Assembly (NCBI RefSeq): GCF_013185195.1
Contig: NZ_JAAZWC010000015.1
Span: forward strand, 1-64,000
DNA: 64,000 nt
Reading direction: 5' to 3'
From: Saccharibacillus qingshengii
Lineage (GTDB): Bacteria > Bacillota > Bacilli > Paenibacillales > Paenibacillaceae
In this document: piece after piece, positions 1 to 7,868 of the stretch
Layout of the letters: the number at the start of each line of letters is the position of its first letter
Numbering within the stretch: the stretch's first letter is position 1
Notes under the pieces: model-generated
Seen by the model: only the letters and a program-made list of their open reading frames with translations
Databases searched by the model: none
Told to the model about the DNA's origin: nothing
Position numbers and translations under genes: made by a program

Positions 1-2
1 TT

Positions 3-140
3 GAGCTTCGTTTATTTGGCTTCGACGATGATTTTATTGAAATAGTTGGGCGGAATCGGGTTTTAAAACACGCCCTAGTTCAGAACAAATTTCTCGACCT
101 ATGCTCCATCTGGAGAGAACTAAGTTTCTTCTCGCTTTGA
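3..140 (+). CDS. possible 3' end of an unidentified gene entering from the left
   Basis: The third forward frame is open from the window edge to a TGA at 138-140 (46 codons), in AT-rich sequence that matches the next gene in composition. The translated end is FDDDFIEIVGR followed by a hydrophobic stretch ending SFFSL. It is too short for a family call. An open frame of this length can occur by chance in such DNA, so this is only a candidate partial CDS. Confidence 0.25.
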   Translation, partial: ELRLFGFDDDFIEIVGRNRVLKHALVQNKFLDLCSIWRELSFFSL

Positions 141-167
141 CTCTTTGTAATAATCATGAAAATCCTT

Positions 168-488
168 TTAACGTTCATTGTTTACAGCTACTTCAATAGC
201 TTCTGTGATATATTCACAAATCTTTTTTATTGATTTTGTTCTTTTAAGAAAAATTGGAGTTTCCCAATTTCTTTCTTTTATGATTACCAGCTTGAATTCT
301 CCTTTTTCCAAGTCAAATTCAGGCAGCCATCCTAAATCTAAAACAATCCCCTTCTTATATTTGACTTGTATAATGTCATGCTTAAAAGACCACAACTTAT
401 CTTCTGGCTGCTCGCCAGGTTCAAGAGATTTAATAAAGTCGAAATCATTTAAAATTACCATTCCCGTTTTAAAATCAAATTCTTCCAT
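168..488 (-). CDS. AT-rich hypothetical protein (106 aa)
   Basis: This is a small cytoplasmic protein with no signal peptide or membrane segment, about 106 residues and rich in Lys, Glu and aromatic residues. The ATG at 488 is preceded by AGAGGTGG about ten bases upstream; a TTG one codon earlier sits even better spaced, so the start could be 491. The longer reading frame that starts at 536 runs through the upstream terminator and is unlikely. The family is not recognised. Size, acidity and base composition would suit an immunity-type or other accessory protein, but nothing in the sequence proves that. Its AT content is much higher than that of every gene to the right, which suggests recent transfer. 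Confidence 0.7.
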   Translation of the reverse strand: MEEFDFKTGMVILNDFDFIKSLEPGEQPEDKLWSFKHDIIQVKYKKGIVLDLGWLPEFDLEKGEFKLVIIKERNWETPIFLKRTKSIKKICEYITEAIEVAVNNER

Positions 489-516
489 CAATTTTATACC
501 ACCTCTTTTCCACACA

Positions 517-550
517 AAAAAACTGCCCGCAAACATTGCGGACAGTTTTT
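517..550 (-). terminator. rho-independent terminator of the YtxH-like gene
   Basis: An eight-pair stem (CTGTCCGC paired with GCGGGCAG, one G-U) closes a seven-base loop and is flanked by A and T runs. It lies 33 bases past the stop of the YtxH-like gene and just ahead of the AT-rich gene. Confidence 0.8.
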
Positions 551-582
551 CAATTCAATTACAGAAATCAAAACAGAAAGTC

Positions 583-888
583 TTAAGACTTAAACGCCTT
601 AACCTCTTCCTTAATATCCGAAGCCGCCGAAGTCGCTTCGTCCTTGAATTCGCGAACGACTTCCACGGATTCCTGCAGGATGCCTTTGACTTCTTGGCCT
701 TTTTCCTTCAGTTCCTGGCTGCGTTCGTTCAGAACGGTTCCCTGCTCCTTGAGCAGATTCACCGTGTTCATGAATTTGTCTTTCAGGGAAGAGCCTTCTT
801 GGGCGGCTACCAGAACGGCCAGGCCGGCTCCGATCAGCGCTCCCGCTACCGCTCCGACAATAATTGCATTTTTTTCTGTATCTGCCAT
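583..888 (-). CDS. YtxH-like general-stress/envelope protein
   Basis: The product is about 101 residues. Residues 8-31 form a glycine/alanine-rich membrane segment (AIIVGAVAGALIGAGLAVLV), followed by a long charged helix with Lys/Glu-rich heptads, predicted coiled coil, ending in KAFKS. This is the layout of the YtxH family, small single-pass proteins of Bacillota often under general stress control. The ATG at 888 has GAGGAG eight bases upstream; the more distal start at 915 lacks such a site. It is followed by its own terminator, so it is probably monocistronic. The specific function is unknown. Confidence 0.85.
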   Translation of the reverse strand: MADTEKNAIIVGAVAGALIGAGLAVLVAAQEGSSLKDKFMNTVNLLKEQGTVLNERSQELKEKGQEVKGILQESVEVVREFKDEATSAASDIKEEVKAFKS

Positions 889-996
889 ATTGTGTTGCTC
901 CTCTCGTTTATCCAAATGGGCTTGCTGCTTCGCTTCTCTTTTAGCTATTACCCACTCTTCGGCGTTTTGCTCTCATTCGGACGAAGCGTTTTTGGA

Positions 997-3558
997 TTAT
1001 TCCGTATTCCCTTCTGTTCGGCTTCGACTGCGGTACTCGCCGGGAGTAGCCGCGGCCACTTTTTTGAAGGCGCGGCTGAACGACATATAGTTGGCATAGC
1101 CGACGCGGATCGCGATTTCCTGGATCGGGTCGGACGTTTCACGCAGCATCGTTTTGGCCGCATCGACCCGTACGCCCGCCAGATAATCGACGAAGTTCTG
1201 ACCGAACGCGTCTTTGAACAGGCGGCTCAGGTAGCTTGCGCTCAGCCCGAACCGTTCGGCGATCGAAGACAGCGACAGATTGGGATCGCTGAAGTTGGCG
1301 TCGATAAACGCCCGTACTTCCTGCAGCGTGACATGGCTGCTCCGGCTTTCGCGCAGCAGCCGCAGCCGGACGGCGTATTCGTCCAGCAGGCTGCGCACGG
1401 AAGTCTCCAATTCGTCCAACGTATCAAAATGTTCCAGTGCTGCGGTCAGCTTCGGCGCAGCTTCGCTGCGCCACAGCTCTTTGGCTTCGCCGGGCAGTTC
1501 CATCATCTCGCGCAGCAGCTGATACGCGAGCACATTCATCAGAGCGGACAGATCGTCTCTGGGCAGCAGGGCGGCGCGCAGACCGCCGAGCAGCTCTTCC
1601 AGCTGCTCCCGCCACTGCGGCTCGCCCAGCCGGTAAGTCTGCGCCAGCTCGCGAATCGTGCGCAGCACTCCGTACAGCTCGGCGGCCGCTACCCGCCGCA
1701 GCTCGCGGAGGGCGATAACCCGCGCGCCGCCGAGAGAAGACTTGTATCCCATCGCTTCCTCCGCTTCGTGGAACCCGCGCGCGATCTCGCGCGGCGAAGC
1801 GACCGGATCGCCCAGCGCCACGGTCACGGTGCATTTCAGATGCGCCGCTACCCAGGCGACCAGCTCCTTCGCAATCGCGATAGCCGCGGCTACGGCGTCT
1901 TCGGCTTCTCCGCCGGACGGATCCGCGGCGCCTTCCGGATCGGCCGGGGACGCATCCGATTCGGCCCGCTTCGTCTGTGCGAAGCGCAGCAGCAGACCGA
2001 GCCGGCCGCCGGGCAGCCATTCCGCCCAGAGCCGCGCTCCGCGTTCTGCCGCCAGTTCGCCTGCAGCGCTGGAGACCGCGTAGCGCAGCAGTTCGCGGCT
2101 GCGCTCCGAATAAGCCCGGTTGAATTCGTCCGGCCGGTCGATCTCCAGCAGACCGACGGCCCCGCTTCCGAATACGGGGATTTCGGCGCTCTGCACCGGC
2201 TTGCTTCTTTCTTTCACAAGAACCGCTGCCCCCGCAAATTCCCGCCGTTCCGGCTCTTCCTTGCGGATCGCCGATTCGGCCTGCAGCCGCCGGACTTCAT
2301 GTTCCCATTCCTCAGGCTCCACCACCCGCGAACCTTCCAGCAGCTCTCTAAAAAATTCCCGCCGCCGGTACACGATGTCTTCCCGCTGCTGCCGGCGGTC
2401 CGCTTCGGCACGCGCGATCATGGCGCTGAGCGTCGATTCGATCCGTTCGAACTCGTCCGGATGCTGCATCCTGCGCCCTTTTCGTTCGCTTCGCGTCATC
2501 CGGTCTTCGCTGCCGGCCTGCTCTTCTTCGCCTTCCCGCCCGGCGGCTCCGGCAGCGTTCCCGTCCAGCTGCGCCGCTTCGTTCAGCGCGGCGGCGGCTT
2601 CAAGCGTCCCCGGCGGCAGCGCATCGAGCCGCTGCAGCATCCGGACCACCGGCTCGTAATTGCGCCGCGAGACAAGCGCCGTCCAGCCGATCCCGAGCGC
2701 GACAATCAGCGCGGCGGCGCCAAGCCAGACGTACCAGATACTTTTGAGGATCAGCGAGAGCGAATCGCCGATGACGCCGCTGCGCACTTCCCAGCCCGTG
2801 TACGGAGAAACAACGGAAGACAGCTCCCGATCGGGATCGACCGCTTGGCGTCCGGATCCATTCTGCAGCCGCTGCGCTTCCAGCGCCGGGAATCCGGCTT
2901 CGGTTCCGAGCATCGGCACCCCCTGCGCCGTATACAGATGGATAAAGCTTGTTTCTTCGCCGATCATTTCGCGCAGCAGTTCGCGTACCGAGTCGAGCGA
3001 CACGTTGACGACCATAATGCCCTGTTCGCCTGTCAGCAAAGGGATGCCCCGCGTCAGCGTCACGACTGTCCGGGGCTGCGTATGGAATCCGGGCAGCTGC
3101 CTCGGCTCCGACCAGCGCGTCGGAACCGGCCCGGCCAGCACCCGCTTGATAAAAGCCCGGTCGGCAAATTCTTCCGTGCGCCCGATCGACAGATTGCTCA
3201 AGACGACGCCGTCCGACAGTCGGCAGATATACAGCGAGTCGATCAGCGGGTTGGTCAGTTTGAGCCGGGCCAGCCGGGTCGATGCATCATGCGCCGCCAA
3301 ATAGGGATTATCCGATGCCGAGAAAAAGGACTGGAACTCGCCCGCCAGAATCTCCCGGTTCATCATCTCGCTGATCGAACGAAACGAGTAATCCAGCGAC
3401 TGAACGGCCTGACGCGAAAAGACTTCGTTCGCCCGCGCCGTTTCCCGTTTCGACAATTCCGACGATCCGAGAAAGAACAGGATCATCAGAATCACGGGCA
3501 CGATAATAAGAATGGGCAGGTAAGAAAACGTGAGCCGGTTGAACCATCTTCTCGACAC
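997..3558 (-). CDS. membrane-bound AraC-family transcriptional regulator (YesN/YtdP type)
   Basis: An 853-residue regulator with a membrane segment at about 13-31, an extracytoplasmic sensor region of roughly 240 residues, a second membrane segment at about 275-295 (WLGAAALIVALGIGW), a long cytoplasmic linker, and a C-terminal AraC HTH domain (last ~100 residues: NLSLSSIAERFGLSASYLSRLFK, then VGYANYMSFSRAFKK). Such proteins in paenibacilli sense extracellular sugars or glycans and regulate nearby transport or degradation genes. The GTG at 3558 follows AGGAGG by eight bases; the upstream GTG at 3567 overlaps that ribosome binding site and cannot be used. No sugar gene adjoins it, so the target cannot be inferred. 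It is divergent from the ccdA gene. Confidence 0.9.
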   Translation of the reverse strand: MSRRWFNRLTFSYLPILIIVPVILMILFFLGSSELSKRETARANEVFSRQAVQSLDYSFRSISEMMNREILAGEFQSFFSASDNPYLAAHDASTRLARLKLTNPLIDSLYICRLSDGVVLSNLSIGRTEEFADRAFIKRVLAGPVPTRWSEPRQLPGFHTQPRTVVTLTRGIPLLTGEQGIMVVNVSLDSVRELLREMIGEETSFIHLYTAQGVPMLGTEAGFPALEAQRLQNGSGRQAVDPDRELSSVVSPYTGWEVRSGVIGDSLSLILKSIWYVWLGAAALIVALGIGWTALVSRRNYEPVVRMLQRLDALPPGTLEAAAALNEAAQLDGNAAGAAGREGEEEQAGSEDRMTRSERKGRRMQHPDEFERIESTLSAMIARAEADRRQQREDIVYRRREFFRELLEGSRVVEPEEWEHEVRRLQAESAIRKEEPERREFAGAAVLVKERSKPVQSAEIPVFGSGAVGLLEIDRPDEFNRAYSERSRELLRYAVSSAAGELAAERGARLWAEWLPGGRLGLLLRFAQTKRAESDASPADPEGAADPSGGEAEDAVAAAIAIAKELVAWVAAHLKCTVTVALGDPVASPREIARGFHEAEEAMGYKSSLGGARVIALRELRRVAAAELYGVLRTIRELAQTYRLGEPQWREQLEELLGGLRAALLPRDDLSALMNVLAYQLLREMMELPGEAKELWRSEAAPKLTAALEHFDTLDELETSVRSLLDEYAVRLRLLRESRSSHVTLQEVRAFIDANFSDPNLSLSSIAERFGLSASYLSRLFKDAFGQNFVDYLAGVRVDAAKTMLRETSDPIQEIAIRVGYANYMSFSRAFKKVAAATPGEYRSRSRTEGNTE

Positions 3559-3889
3559 GGAAAACACCTCCTAATCTTCTTATAAAGTTACATATTTTCT
3601 CATACAGCGCAATCCCTTTCATCTATTTTCTGCAAAATTATTCCTCTTTCTTTGGCCGGGCCCTCCTGATCCCTTTGTAAGGCTCTTTTTAAAAATATTT
3701 CGAATAACTAATCCAAAACAAACTCTTTTGCGTACAATAAGATGTAGATCTTGTATGCACACGGCTCGACCTGTTCGATATCCGGGCCTTTCGCTGCCGA
3801 TCGCCGTCTTTGAACACGTATTCGAACGATTCCGGAAACCGGTTCTGACCGCGGTTTTCCGATCTTATTCCCCCGGAGGTGACGCTTCA
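3559..3889. other. divergent intergenic region, AraC regulator / ccdA
   Basis: This 331-base gap holds the upstream regions of both divergent genes. The middle (about 3690-3760) is AT-rich and probably contains the promoters, but no -35/-10 pair was convincing. A GGAGGT site at 3875-3880 serves ccdA. No RNA gene or long hairpin was seen. Confidence 0.5.
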
Positions 3890-4606
3890 TTGCCTGCTGA
3901 ATCCTTATATGTCGGAAGCGTGCTCGCGGCAGGAGTCTTGTCTTTCTTCTCGCCCTGCATCTTCCCCATGCTGCCCGTCTACTTCGCCTTTCTCGGCGGT
4001 TCGGAAGCGGAGCGCGCCAAAGCGGCGGAGTCCTCTTCCGGATTCCGCGTCGATCCCAAACTGATCGGGCGCACGCTGCTGTTCATCCTCGGACTGTCCA
4101 CCGTCTTCCTGCTGCTCGGCTTCGGAGCGGGCGCGCTCGGCGGCGTCATCAACAGCTCGTGGTTCATGATCGCATGCGGCGCCGTCGTCGTCTTGTTCGG
4201 TATCCACCAGACCGGCGTGCTCAATCTGATGTTCATGCAAAAAGAAAAACGGCTCACGTTCGACAGCACCAAGCAAAAAGGCTGGTTCGGCGCGTTCCTG
4301 CTCGGCTTCACGTTCAGCTTCGGCTGGACGCCGTGTATCGGGCCGGTGCTCGCCGCCGTACTCGGCGTGGCCGCAGGCGGCGGATCGGCCGGCTACGGCG
4401 TGTGGATGATGTTCGTCTACACCGTCGGCATGGCCGTTCCGTTCCTGCTGCTGGCCGTATTCTCCGACCTGCTGCTGCGCCGCCTCAAGAACCTGTACAA
4501 GCATATGGGCAAGCTCAAGATCGTGTCCGGCGTCGTGCTGATCGCGATGGGCATCCTGCTCATGACGAACAATCTAGCCGTGCTCACGTCCGCTTTTCAG
4601 ATCTGA
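3890..4606 (+). CDS. ccdA: CcdA-type thiol-disulfide transporter
   Basis: A 238-residue polytopic membrane protein with about six hydrophobic segments. It carries the family hallmarks of CcdA/DsbD-beta: a proline/cysteine motif in the first helix (LSFFSPCIFPMLP) and a second in the fourth (FGWTPCIGPVL). The two cysteines would shuttle electrons from cytoplasmic thioredoxin to an external thioredoxin-like partner. The TTG at 3890 has GGAGGT nine bases upstream; the longer ATG frame at 3728 has no such site and adds a non-homologous tail. The next genes encode a thioredoxin-like lipoprotein and a secreted MsrAB, so the likely job is supplying reductant to methionine sulfoxide repair rather than cytochrome c maturation. 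Confidence 0.9.
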   Translation: MPAESLYVGSVLAAGVLSFFSPCIFPMLPVYFAFLGGSEAERAKAAESSSGFRVDPKLIGRTLLFILGLSTVFLLLGFGAGALGGVINSSWFMIACGAVVVLFGIHQTGVLNLMFMQKEKRLTFDSTKQKGWFGAFLLGFTFSFGWTPCIGPVLAAVLGVAAGGGSAGYGVWMMFVYTVGMAVPFLLLAVFSDLLLRRLKNLYKHMGKLKIVSGVVLIAMGILLMTNNLAVLTSAFQI

Positions 4607-4652
4607 CCGGCCACAATCCGACTTTCATTTTTAACCCAAGGAGATGACTCAT

Positions 4653-5216
4653 TTGAATAACGTCAACGCCCGTCCCCTGCGCCGAAAATGGCTGCCGCTG
4701 CTTCTGCTGACACTCTCGGCCGCCCTGCTGCTGTCCGCCTGCGGGCAGAACGGCGCGGCAAATGCGGCAAATTCGGCAAGCGGCCAAACGGCAAGCGCCA
4801 AACCGGCTCCGCAGTTCGATCTCCAAGACCTGAGCGGCAATGAAGTCAAACTCGCGGATTTCCAAGGTGAAAAAGTCTACATCAAATACTGGGCTTCCTG
4901 GTGCTCGATCTGCCTCGCCGGCATGGATGAATTGAACACGCTGGCCGGCCAGGAGAACGACTACAAAGTGATCAGCATCGTCGCTCCGAACTTCAAAGGC
5001 GAAAAATCCGAAGCCGATTTCAAAAAATGGTATGCCGGTCTGGACGAGAAAAACACGACCGTGCTGCTGGATCAAGACGGCAAATACGCGCAGCAGCTCG
5101 GCGTACGCGCTTATCCCACTTCCTTTTACATCGATTCGAACGGCGGCCTGGCCAAAACGGTACCGGGTCACAACGCCAACGACGTGATCGCGGCGAACAT
5201 CAACGATATTCCCTAA
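4653..5216 (+). CDS. TlpA/ResA-like thioredoxin-fold lipoprotein
   Basis: A 187-residue exported lipoprotein. A basic N-terminus and hydrophobic core lead to the lipobox LLSAC with the modified Cys at about residue 30. A TlpA/Redoxin domain follows from about residue 48, with the active-site pair Cys84 and Cys87 in WASWCSIC and the cis-proline in RAYPTSFYID. The TTG at 4653 is chosen because AAGGAG abuts the upstream ATG at 4644, leaving it no spacing. It lies 46 bases after ccdA and 46 before msrAB. The arrangement matches the ccdA2-etrx2-msrAB2 set described in Streptococcus pneumoniae, so it is the likely electron carrier from CcdA to MsrAB. Confidence 0.9.
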   Translation: MNNVNARPLRRKWLPLLLLTLSAALLLSACGQNGAANAANSASGQTASAKPAPQFDLQDLSGNEVKLADFQGEKVYIKYWASWCSICLAGMDELNTLAGQENDYKVISIVAPNFKGEKSEADFKKWYAGLDEKNTTVLLDQDGKYAQQLGVRAYPTSFYIDSNGGLAKTVPGHNANDVIAANINDIP

Positions 5217-5262
5217 ATCCAGCATTCTGCTTCTCCCCATAATGAAATAGGAGGCTGCTCGC

Positions 5263-6480
5263 ATGAAAAAAAGATCCCGGTCCACAGCCTGGCTCTCTCT
5301 CGTATCGCTGATGCTGCTGAGCTTGCTGGTATCGGCCTGCTCCACATCCGGCTTAACCGGAATGAACGCTGCCGGCTCTACACTGCCTTCGAGCGTCACC
5401 GCCGCCAGCATCCCGAACCCGAACGCGGACGTCGATTTTTCCAAATCCGATCTCAAAAAAGTGTATCTCGCGGGCGGCTGCTTCTGGGGCGTCGAAGCGT
5501 ACATGGCCCGCATCTACGGCGTGCAGGACGCGGTATCCGGCTATGCCAACGGCACCGGCGAGAATCCGTCTTACGAAGACGTCATCAAAGGCAACCGCGG
5601 CTTCGCGGAAACGGTCGAAGTCACCTACGATCCGGCTCTCGTTCCGCTGGATAAAGTGCTCAAAGAATTTTTCAAAGTCGTCGATCCGACAAGCGTAAAC
5701 CAGCAGGGCAACGATCGCGGCATCCAATACCGTTCCGGCGTTTTCTATACGGAAGACAGCGAGAAATCGGTCGTCGAAGCCGTCATCGCCAAGGAACAAG
5801 AGAAATACAACAAGAAGATCGTGACCGAAGTGCTGCCGCTCGAGAACTTCTATATGGCGGAAGAGTACCATCAGGATTATCTGGAAAAGAATCCGGAAGG
5901 CTACTGCCACATCGATATGGGCATCCTGAACGAACAAGAAATTCCGGGCCAAGAAGGTGCGGCGGCTGGCGTCACTTCCCAGAGCGCCAAGTCCGCAGCC
6001 GCTTCGAAAAAAGCCGGTCAAATCGTGATCGATCCGGCGGATTACCCGAAACGCAGCTCCGAAGAACTCAAATCGCTGCTGACCGATATCCAGTACAAAG
6101 TGGCCGTTGAACAAGATACCGAACATCCGTATTCCAACGAATATTGGGATACGTACGAGCCGGGCATCTACGTCGATGTCTCGACCGGCGAGCCGCTGTT
6201 CGCAAGCGAAGACAAGTACGACTCCCAATGCGGCTGGCCAAGCTTCGTGAAGCCGATCCTCCCCGAAGTCGTCACTTATAAAGAAGATAAAGCCTACAAT
6301 ATGGTCCGCACCGAAGTGCGCAGCCGTTCCGGCGATATCCATCTGGGCCATGTGTTCGACGACGGTCCCGAAGATCGCGGCGGCAAACGCTACTGCATCA
6401 ACAGCGCTTCGATCAAGTTTGTGCCGCTGGCCGATATGGAAGCGCAGGGTTACGGCTATCTGGCAAGCGTAGCGAAATAA
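5263..6480 (+). CDS. msrAB: extracytoplasmic methionine sulfoxide reductase MsrA-MsrB fusion lipoprotein
   Basis: A 405-residue fusion. The signal peptide ends at a lipobox with Cys26 (LLVSAC). The MsrA domain (about 65-225) has the catalytic Cys73 in GGCFWG and the YRSGVFY and [11 protein letters not shown] motifs. A short Ser/Ala linker leads to the MsrB domain (about 255-400) with CGWPSF (Cys323), [10 protein letters not shown] and the catalytic Cys378 in RYCINSAS. MsrA reduces the S and MsrB the R diastereomer of methionine sulfoxide in proteins. With a lipid anchor it would repair surface and secreted proteins, fed by the upstream thioredoxin-like lipoprotein. It is followed by a terminator, so it closes the three-gene unit. 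Confidence 0.95.
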   Translation: MKKRSRSTAWLSLVSLMLLSLLVSACSTSGLTGMNAAGSTLPSSVTAASIPNPNADVDFSKSDLKKVYLAGGCFWGVEAYMARIYGVQDAVSGYANGTGENPSYEDVIKGNRGFAETVEVTYDPALVPLDKVLKEFFKVVDPTSVNQQGNDRGIQYRSGVFYTEDSEKSVVEAVIAKEQEKYNKKIVTEVLPLENFYMAEEYHQDYLEKNPEGYCHIDMGILNEQEIPGQEGAAAGVTSQSAKSAAASKKAGQIVIDPADYPKRSSEELKSLLTDIQYKVAVEQDTEHPYSNEYWDTYEPGIYVDVSTGEPLFASEDKYDSQCGWPSFVKPILPEVVTYKEDKAYNMVRTEVRSRSGDIHLGHVFDDGPEDRGGKRYCINSASIKFVPLADMEAQGYGYLASVAK

Positions 6481-6497
6481 GTTTGCTCGACACCGAT

Positions 6498-6544
6498 AGG
6501 CCGCGCCCGATGACATGACATTCATCGAGGCGCGGCCTTATTTT
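6498..6544 (+). terminator. terminator after msrAB
   Basis: A ten-pair stem (AGGCCGCGCC with GGCGCGGCCT) and a 21-base loop are followed by TATTTT. It separates msrAB from the second msrA, which may therefore be expressed less or from its own promoter. Confidence 0.75.
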
Positions 6545-6567
6545 CGCGAAAAGGAGTTCCGAACGCT

Positions 6568-7272
6568 ATGCGCAAATTTTGGATCTCGGCTGCTGCCGCC
6601 GCCTTGGCGGTCCTCCTGCTGTATTCCGCGCTGTCCCTGAACGGCGAAGCGCAGAGCTTGCCCGATCCCGACTCCCCGGCGGCTTTCGCCAATCCCAACG
6701 ACGGGATCGATTATTCGGGAGCGAAGCTGCATACGATCTATTTGGCGGGCGGCTGCTTCTGGGGCGTCGAAGCGTACCTGTCCCGGGTGTACGGGGTATC
6801 CGACGTGACGGTAGGCTATGCTTACGGCGGCGGTTCCGGCGGCGGAAGCGGAAATGCGGACCGTAAGAGCGAAAATCCCGCTGCCCACAGCGAAGGTTCC
6901 CGCGAATCCGCGCCGCCGGATACTCCGCCGTCCGGTTATGCCGAGACGGCGCGCGTCGCTTACGATCCGGCGAGGATTTCGCTCGAGGAGCTGCTAAGCT
7001 TCTTTTTCCGCGTGATCGATCCGACGACGCTGAACCGTCAAGGCGAAGACGTCGGCACGCAGTATCGTTCGGGCGTTTATTATACGGACGAGGCGGATTG
7101 GACAGCTGTCGAAGCCGCGATCCGGCGCGAACGTTCGCGATACAATCAACCGATCGTGACCGAAGCGCTGCCGCTGGGACGTTTCGTCGCCGCGGCCGAA
7201 AGTCAGCAGGATTATTTGGACAAGCATCCCAGCGGCTATTGTTCGATCGATCTGCACGCGCTGGACGAGTAA
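6568..7272 (+). CDS. msrA: membrane-anchored or secreted second MsrA with a low-complexity insertion
   Basis: A 234-residue MsrA with an N-terminal hydrophobic segment (residues 5-23) without a lipobox, so it is either anchored or cleaved. The catalytic Cys63 lies in GGCFWG, and YRSGVYY, DYLDKHPSGYCSID and the GYAET strand are present. Between the GYAYGGG loop and SGYAET lies an unusual insertion of about 28 residues, rich in Gly, Ser, Glu and Pro (about 88-116). The MsrA half of the neighbouring fusion has no such insertion. The start has AAAAGGAG upstream. It probably arose by duplication of the neighbouring MsrA domain and would act on exported proteins. Confidence 0.88.
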   Translation: MRKFWISAAAAALAVLLLYSALSLNGEAQSLPDPDSPAAFANPNDGIDYSGAKLHTIYLAGGCFWGVEAYLSRVYGVSDVTVGYAYGGGSGGGSGNADRKSENPAAHSEGSRESAPPDTPPSGYAETARVAYDPARISLEELLSFFFRVIDPTTLNRQGEDVGTQYRSGVYYTDEADWTAVEAAIRRERSRYNQPIVTEALPLGRFVAAAESQQDYLDKHPSGYCSIDLHALDE

Positions 7273-7428
7273 CAAGGCGAGCTAATAGCGTACGTACGAT
7301 TCGTTAGAATTCCGAAGCGGCCGAGAAAACCTCGACTGCCGACTACCTCTTTCGGCTGCGGAAGTCCGGAAGCCGGGAGGCAGCGCAAAAGCCAATGAAA
7401 AAGAGCCATGCAAAAGAACCATGCAAAA

Positions 7429-7462
7429 GAACCCCTACGCTCCGCGGAGCGTCGGGGTTCTT
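7429..7462. terminator. long hairpin between msrA and the DUF1450 gene
   Basis: A 17-pair stem with one mismatch (AAGAACCCC-ACGCTCC with GGAGCGT-GGGGTTCTT) encloses a two-base loop. The T runs are short on both sides, so it may act as a weak bidirectional terminator for the convergent genes. The rest of the 7273-7640 gap holds two short copies of a GCAAAAGAACC-like run just before the hairpin and no recognisable gene. Confidence 0.6.
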
Positions 7463-7640
7463 GCCATGATGAGGTTTCTTTACGGGAGCCTTTGCTTAAT
7501 TACGTTTCCGGCTTTTCGGATACGCCGCGTTTAGCGGATGCCTTCCATTCGCGCCTAGGCGTCGTCGCGGTCATCCCGGGGGCTGCCGATTCCTACTGCA
7601 TATTCTTTCGAAAAGGAAGGTTCCGCTGTCTCGGTTCCTT

Positions 7641-7868
7641 TTAGGATAACTCCCCGATTCTTTTCTCCAGCTTCTTCACCAATTTTTTCGGCGTCTCCGC
7701 CCGGACGATCTCGCCTTTGACGATCGCGAACGGTTCGGTCCGGCACAGCCGGCATTCTTTCAAGCAGCCGTCTTTTTTCACTTTGACGTCGTCGTATTTG
7801 CTTTTCAGTTCTTTGTAGGCCTGCTTCGAGAAGCGGTCGATATTTTTCTCGCAAAATTTGATCTTCAT
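7641..7868 (-). CDS. DUF1450 / YuzB-like small protein
   Basis: A 75-residue cytoplasmic protein with four cysteines: Cys6 in the KFCEKN start and the cluster CLKECRLC (Cys35, 39, 42). This cysteine arrangement and the FAIVKGEIV strand fit the DUF1450 (YuzB) family, whose function is unknown; the pattern resembles thioredoxin-fold ferredoxin-like proteins that could bind a metal or cluster, which is inference. Its ATG overlaps the stop of the upstream SUKH-HEAT gene by four bases, so the two are probably translationally coupled. Confidence 0.8.
   Translation of the reverse strand: MKIKFCEKNIDRFSKQAYKELKSKYDDVKVKKDGCLKECRLCRTEPFAIVKGEIVRAETPKKLVKKLEKRIGELS

Noticed and set aside
178-3585. 1135-codon open frame on the plus strand
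   Set aside because: It lies antisense to the AraC regulator and YtxH genes, has no family features, and is the usual artefact of GC-rich codon use on the opposite strand.
7405-7436. Short direct repeats GCAAAAGAACC-like as a CRISPR seed
   Set aside because: Only two very short copies without spacers; part of the sequence leading into a terminator hairpin.
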